Assembly (NCBI GenBank): GCA_964619285.1
Contig: CAZUCT010000022.1
Location: 1 to 40,597, forward strand
DNA from: CALKCV01 sp964619285
GTDB lineage: Bacteria; Cyanobacteriota; Cyanobacteriia; Cyanobacteriales; Microcoleaceae
DNA: 40,597 nucleotides
Reading direction: 5' to 3'
Shown here: positions 37,331-40,597 of the stretch, in pieces
How positions within the stretch are numbered: position 1 is the stretch's first letter
Layout: every line of letters begins with the position of its first letter
Translations under genes and position numbers: made by a program
The notes under the pieces: generated by a model
Database searches by the model: none
What the model was told of the DNA's origin: nothing
Seen by the model: the letters and a program-made list of their open reading frames with translations, nothing else

Positions 37331-39016
37331 ATGGCTTTTTCAGATGCCCAAAATTATTGGGCAAAAGAGGCAATTTATAGCTTGCAAAATAGCAACATTA
37401 TTAAAGGCTATCCAGACGGAACTTTTCGCCCGGATAAACCAGTCACCCGCGCCGAATTTGCGGTCTTAATGTGTCGGGCATATTCTCTTATTCCAGTAAA
37501 AAAAGAACCCATTGCTTTTACGGACGTTCCCGATAATTATTGGGCAAAAGAAGACATCGAAACAGCATCGGCAAAAGGATTTTTTGCCGGCTATCCCGAC
37601 CAAACATTTCGACCGGAATTGCCAATTCCCAGAGTACAAGCTACCATCGTTTTAGCAGCGTCGCAACCCGCTTATATCGTACCATTAAATCCCGAGGAAA
37701 TTCTTCAGCAATATTTCGACGATGCCGCCGATATTCCTAGTTATTCTCAAAAGATGATGGCGGTGGCAGCTATTAATCAAATTGTTGTCAATTATCCAGA
37801 AATTAGAAAATTTCACCCAAACCGCAGCGCCACTAGAGGCGAAGTAGCTGCTTTAATGGTTTGTTCTTTAGGTATTGCCGATGAGGTTTCATCTGGATAT
37901 ATTGCCACTAGCAATATCTTTGCAATTCCGCCAATATTTGTGTCTGCTATGTCCTTTTCTGAGGGATTAGCTATGGCCGCCCTGGGGGGTCAAGGTATAG
38001 GATTTATCGATTCAACGGGAGAATATGCGATCGCCCCCAATGACGGAAGGAGTTACCGCACTTCTTTTTCTGATGGTTTGGCGGGATTTTCAATTAACAA
38101 CAAAAGCGGTTACATCGACAAGAAAGGAAATATCGTCATTCAACCCCAATTTTCCGGTTTTACTGTGCGAAAATTTAAGGAAGGATTGGCAGCAGTTCAA
38201 ATGGAATATGAAGGAAAATGGGGTTATTTGGACAAAAATGGTAACTTGGCAATAGAAAGTAAGTTTTTCAGCGCGGGGGATTTTATTGACGGTTTAGCTT
38301 TAGTAAATTTTGAGGGTAAATTCGGTTATATCGACAAAAGCGGTGAGTTTGCGATCGAACCTGAAAATCCTAATTCCATCAATGTTCCTGAAATTGGGTA
38401 TCCAATCGACCATCTAATTTTTAACATAAGCGATTTTTCCGAAGGTCGGGCGCGGATACAAATTGACCAGTCCGTGGGTTATCTCGATACTAACGGCAAC
38501 ACCGTAATTCCCCTCCAATTTCAAGAAGCTAAAGATTTTTCTGAAGGGTTAGCGGCGGTAAAAAGTAATAATAAATGGGGTTATATCGACCTCGATGGCA
38601 ACTGGATAGTGGAAGCCAAATTTAGCACCGCCGAGAATTTTTCAGAAGGTTTAGCCAAAGTATCTATTGATGGGAAGTCATCTTTTATTGACAAGACTGG
38701 AAAGGTAGTATTGGAACCGGAATTTGATGCTTTTGGTTCCTTTTCTGAAGGGTTAGCGCCAGTAGGTATCGGCGGGGAATTGACTGAAGAATATGAAGTC
38801 TCTCATTTCTGGGGTTTAATTAACAAAAAAGGCGAGGTAATAATTCAACCGCAATTTTATTCTGCTCCCAATTTTTCCGAGGGATTTGCAGCAGTAAGGT
38901 TGAGGGGAAATTGGGAAAGAATTAGGGTAGGATACGATAGCAGCGCCGTACCTATTGACTTTAGGTGGGTGTTGCGAGGGGGAAACAGCGGTTACATTTA
39001 TAACCCTCTTTTGTAG
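37331..39016 (+). CDS. SLH-domain and WG-repeat protein
   Basis: This 561-residue protein has three SLH domains at about 1-50, 58-110 and 120-175 (NYWAKEAIYSLQNSNIIKGY, PDGTFRPDKPVTRAEFAVLM, YWAKEDIETASAKGFFAGYP). About seven WG-type repeats follow at about 200-555 (GLAAV, GYIDKKGNIVIQPQF, KWGYLDKNGNLAI, GFIDSTGEYAI). SLH domains normally anchor to cell-wall polymers and need secretion, but no signal peptide or hydrophobic stretch is present at the N-terminus. An AGGAGAAAATT ribosome site lies before the ATG, so the start is well supported. WG repeats form beta-propeller-like or solenoid scaffolds. Confidence 0.9.
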   Translation: MAFSDAQNYWAKEAIYSLQNSNIIKGYPDGTFRPDKPVTRAEFAVLMCRAYSLIPVKKEPIAFTDVPDNYWAKEDIETASAKGFFAGYPDQTFRPELPIPRVQATIVLAASQPAYIVPLNPEEILQQYFDDAADIPSYSQKMMAVAAINQIVVNYPEIRKFHPNRSATRGEVAALMVCSLGIADEVSSGYIATSNIFAIPPIFVSAMSFSEGLAMAALGGQGIGFIDSTGEYAIAPNDGRSYRTSFSDGLAGFSINNKSGYIDKKGNIVIQPQFSGFTVRKFKEGLAAVQMEYEGKWGYLDKNGNLAIESKFFSAGDFIDGLALVNFEGKFGYIDKSGEFAIEPENPNSINVPEIGYPIDHLIFNISDFSEGRARIQIDQSVGYLDTNGNTVIPLQFQEAKDFSEGLAAVKSNNKWGYIDLDGNWIVEAKFSTAENFSEGLAKVSIDGKSSFIDKTGKVVLEPEFDAFGSFSEGLAPVGIGGELTEEYEVSHFWGLINKKGEVIIQPQFYSAPNFSEGFAAVRLRGNWERIRVGYDSSAVPIDFRWVLRGGNSGYIYNPLL

Positions 39017-39072
39017 GATTTCTAATTGGTGTTTTAATTAACTAATTTTTTGCAAAAAAGGAGAAAACAACC

Positions 39073-39993
39073 ATGAAATTTATCAGCCCAAAAACCGACT
39101 ATGCTTTTAAAAAAATCTTCGGTTCTAACAGCAGCAATCCCATCTTAATTAGCTTTCTAAACGCGATTATTTACGAAGGCAGAAACACGATAAAATCTCT
39201 GAAAATTCTCAACCCTTACAATCCGGGAATAACTGCCACTCTCAAAGATACTTATTTAGACGTCAGGGTAGTATTAGATAACGGTTCGACAGTCATCATA
39301 GAAATGCAAGTTTTGAACGTCGAAGACTTTGAAAAAAGAGTAGTTTATAACTTCAGCAAAGCTTACAGCAACCAATTAGATAAAGGAGAAAAATATTCTC
39401 TCCTCCAACCGGTAATTGCTGTAACGATTACGGATTTTGTTTTGTTTAAAAAAAGTAAACAAATTATCAACCGATTTACTTGGAAAGAGGATAAAGAGTT
39501 ATTTAGCTATCGGGAGGAATTGAAGTTAATCTTTTTAGAATTGCCAAAGTTTGAGAAGGAATTAGCCGAATTAGAAACCATTAGCGATAAGTGGATTTAC
39601 TTTTTAAAATCTGCCCCTTCTTTAGAAGTAGTTCCAGAGTCTTTGGGGGAAATATCGGAGATAGATACGGCCTTTGATTTGGCAAATCGCGCTAATTTAA
39701 GTAAGGAGGAATTAGAGGCTTTAGAAAAACGGGAAATGTTTATTGCCGACAGGATTAACGAGATTGTTTTGGCGCGACGAGAGGGGAAAGAGGAAGGGCT
39801 AGTAGAAGGGATAGAACTAGGAGAAATTAAGTTAATTTTACGTCAACTGCGCCGATCGCTTGGCGACATTCCCCCAGAAATTAGCAGCAAAATACAACAA
39901 TTATCTGTGGAACAATTAGACCTTTTGGGAGAGGAACTTTTAGATTTTCAGACCATAGAAGAACTGGAGACATGGTTGAGTAACCAAAAATAA
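39073..39993 (+). CDS. Rpn family PD-(D/E)XK nuclease with C-terminal DUF4351
   Basis: This is a 306-residue recombination-promoting nuclease-type protein. The N-terminus FISPKTDYAFKKIFG is diagnostic. The nuclease core follows with LDVRVVLDNGSTVIIEMQ (D...E-x-Q in place of E-x-K) and FEKRVVYNFSKAYSNQL. The C-terminal LILRQLRRSLGDIPPEISSK, IQQLSVEQLDLLGEELLDF and ETWL region is DUF4351. Related Rpn proteins are DNA endonucleases linked to recombination and phage defence. A strong AAAGGAG ribosome site lies about 10 nt upstream. Confidence 0.9.
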   Translation: MKFISPKTDYAFKKIFGSNSSNPILISFLNAIIYEGRNTIKSLKILNPYNPGITATLKDTYLDVRVVLDNGSTVIIEMQVLNVEDFEKRVVYNFSKAYSNQLDKGEKYSLLQPVIAVTITDFVLFKKSKQIINRFTWKEDKELFSYREELKLIFLELPKFEKELAELETISDKWIYFLKSAPSLEVVPESLGEISEIDTAFDLANRANLSKEELEALEKREMFIADRINEIVLARREGKEEGLVEGIELGEIKLILRQLRRSLGDIPPEISSKIQQLSVEQLDLLGEELLDFQTIEELETWLSNQK

Positions 39994-40000
39994 TTAACGC

Positions 40001-40026
40001 CCGTAGAACAGGCATCTTGCCTGTTC
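40001..40026. repeat. GAACAGGCA hairpin repeat (copy 2)
   Basis: CCGTAGAACAGGCA, TCT, TGCCTGTTC forms a perfect 9-bp stem with a 3-nt loop. It is the inverse-orientation match of 5369-5394. It lies in the gap before the Dnd-associated gene. Confidence 0.85.
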
Positions 40027-40064
40027 CCTGCTAATATCTCAATTAAACACTCAAAAAAACGAAA

Positions 40065-40529
40065 ATGAACCGAATTAGAATTGCTAAAAATAAAACCGAA
40101 TTAGTCAAAGGTTTAACCCAAGGAGACGGCAATACCGGACCTTTCCAAACTTATGCCGATGTGATGGTTTTTGCTGCTTCTTTGGGTATCAAACGCAAAA
40201 AAAGAGTGCCACTAGAAGAGGTCGCTAAAAAAGATCCTTCTCCTATTGGTATCGAAGTATTTTGGTCGAGGGGTTACGATAGCGTTATTAAATTGGTGGC
40301 GATCGCCGATTCTAAAGATATTAATATTCTCTCCCCCACCGACGAGAAAGCTGAGGCAAATCGTGTCGAAATATTTGAGGAGTATGCTAATGGCGGTTTG
40401 GAGGTTTTGGAGGATGAATTGCGCGGATCTGTTGACTATGCGGATAGGATTTTATTGATGTTAATGGCGGAGAGACATCAGAAATCTCAACCAGAAGAAG
40501 AATTCGATTTAAGTCGGTTTTTGGGGTAG
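40065..40529 (+). CDS. DNA phosphorothioation-associated protein 4
   Basis: This 154-residue protein matches the family called DNA phosphorothioation-associated protein 4 (pattern memory). The N-terminus is RIRIAKNKTELVKGLTQGDG and NTGPFQTYADVMVFAASLGI, then KRKKRVPLEEVAK, with an acidic C-terminus ending EFDLSRFLG. Members usually sit in dnd clusters of cyanobacteria; their biochemical role is not known. Its presence 6 kb after the dndD-like gene strengthens the reading of the right half of the window as a Dnd-related region. It is followed by hairpin repeats and the window end, so further dnd genes may lie beyond. Confidence 0.75.
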   Translation: MNRIRIAKNKTELVKGLTQGDGNTGPFQTYADVMVFAASLGIKRKKRVPLEEVAKKDPSPIGIEVFWSRGYDSVIKLVAIADSKDINILSPTDEKAEANRVEIFEEYANGGLEVLEDELRGSVDYADRILLMLMAERHQKSQPEEEFDLSRFLG

Positions 40530-40537
40530 TTTTTATT

Positions 40538-40597
40538 CGTTTGTAGTAAGCATTTAGGTGCTTGTTCGTAGTAAGCATTTAGGTGCTTGTTCGTAGT
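40538..40597. repeat. TTCGTAGTAAGCATTTAGGTGCTT tandem repeats at window end
   Basis: Two full 25-bp units (GTAGTAAGCATTTAGGTGCTT plus GTTC) and the start of a third are cut off by the window edge. The arm variant AGCA..TGCT is distinct from those elsewhere. Confidence 0.9.

Overview
The window looks like a chromosomal contig from a filamentous, probably non-heterocystous cyanobacterium of the Oscillatoria/Microcoleus type (inference). The evidence is the very frequent GCGATCGC (HIP1) octamers, tandem heptamer repeats of the STRR kind, a cyanobacterial eight-cysteine ferredoxin, a RuBisCO-like methionine-salvage enzyme, and several Uma2/DUF820 proteins. One 100-N assembly gap (6222-6321) lies inside a tandem repeat. 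I see no tRNA, rRNA or CRISPR array.

Layout. 1-4.1 kb: a DALR-domain protein carrying in-frame repeat insertions, a Crp/Fnr regulator, a complete IS4-family insertion sequence with a 9-bp target duplication, and a toxin-antitoxin cluster. 4.2-7.1 kb: methionine salvage genes mtnW (RuBisCO-like), mtnX and mtnB, interrupted by repeats. 7.2-11.8 kb: small conserved proteins, a DNA C5-cytosine methyltransferase with a repeat-derived C-terminal tail, and a PD-(D/E)XK-like protein. 12.1-19.2 kb, all on the minus strand: an E1-like/rhodanese protein with a JAMM protease, a Uma2-toxin-immunity-like triplet, a ferredoxin, and long-form hisG downstream of a hisS-like gene. 19.4-27.2 kb: repeat-rich accessory DNA with a Uma2 paralogue, a deleted copy of the immunity-like gene, a NYN-LOTUS protein, a split HEAT-like gene, two PD-(D/E)XK-like proteins, a strong small-RNA candidate (possibly 6S RNA), an AAC(6')-like acetyltransferase and a MITE. 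27.2-30 kb: a GlcNAc-transferase-like protein, a small pseudogene and a PfkB kinase. 30.2-40.5 kb: a phosphorothioation (Dnd)-related region with a restriction-type helicase, a small coupled ORF and a DndD-like ATPase, and 6 kb further on Dnd-associated protein 4. Between them lie a Uma2 protein, a DUF4332 protein, a decayed mazEF pair, a lipoprotein methyltransferase, a MazG-like protein, an SLH/WG-repeat protein and an Rpn nuclease.

How it works together. The mtn genes serve methionine salvage; hisS/hisG and the E1/JAMM pair are housekeeping or sulfur-related. Much of the rest is defence, conflict or mobile DNA. The most distinctive property is the load of short repeats: (a) AAACCCGGTTTTTT/AAAAAACCGGGTTT palindromes, (b) TTCGTAGTAA hairpins whose arms change in a compensating way, (c) 54-bp GTTGGGT...ACCCAAC tandem arrays, (d) heptamer tandem repeats, and (e) smaller hairpins. 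Several of these have entered, extended or broken coding sequences. The most interesting candidate system is the partial Dnd locus at the right end, which lacks dndB, dndC and dndE inside the window.
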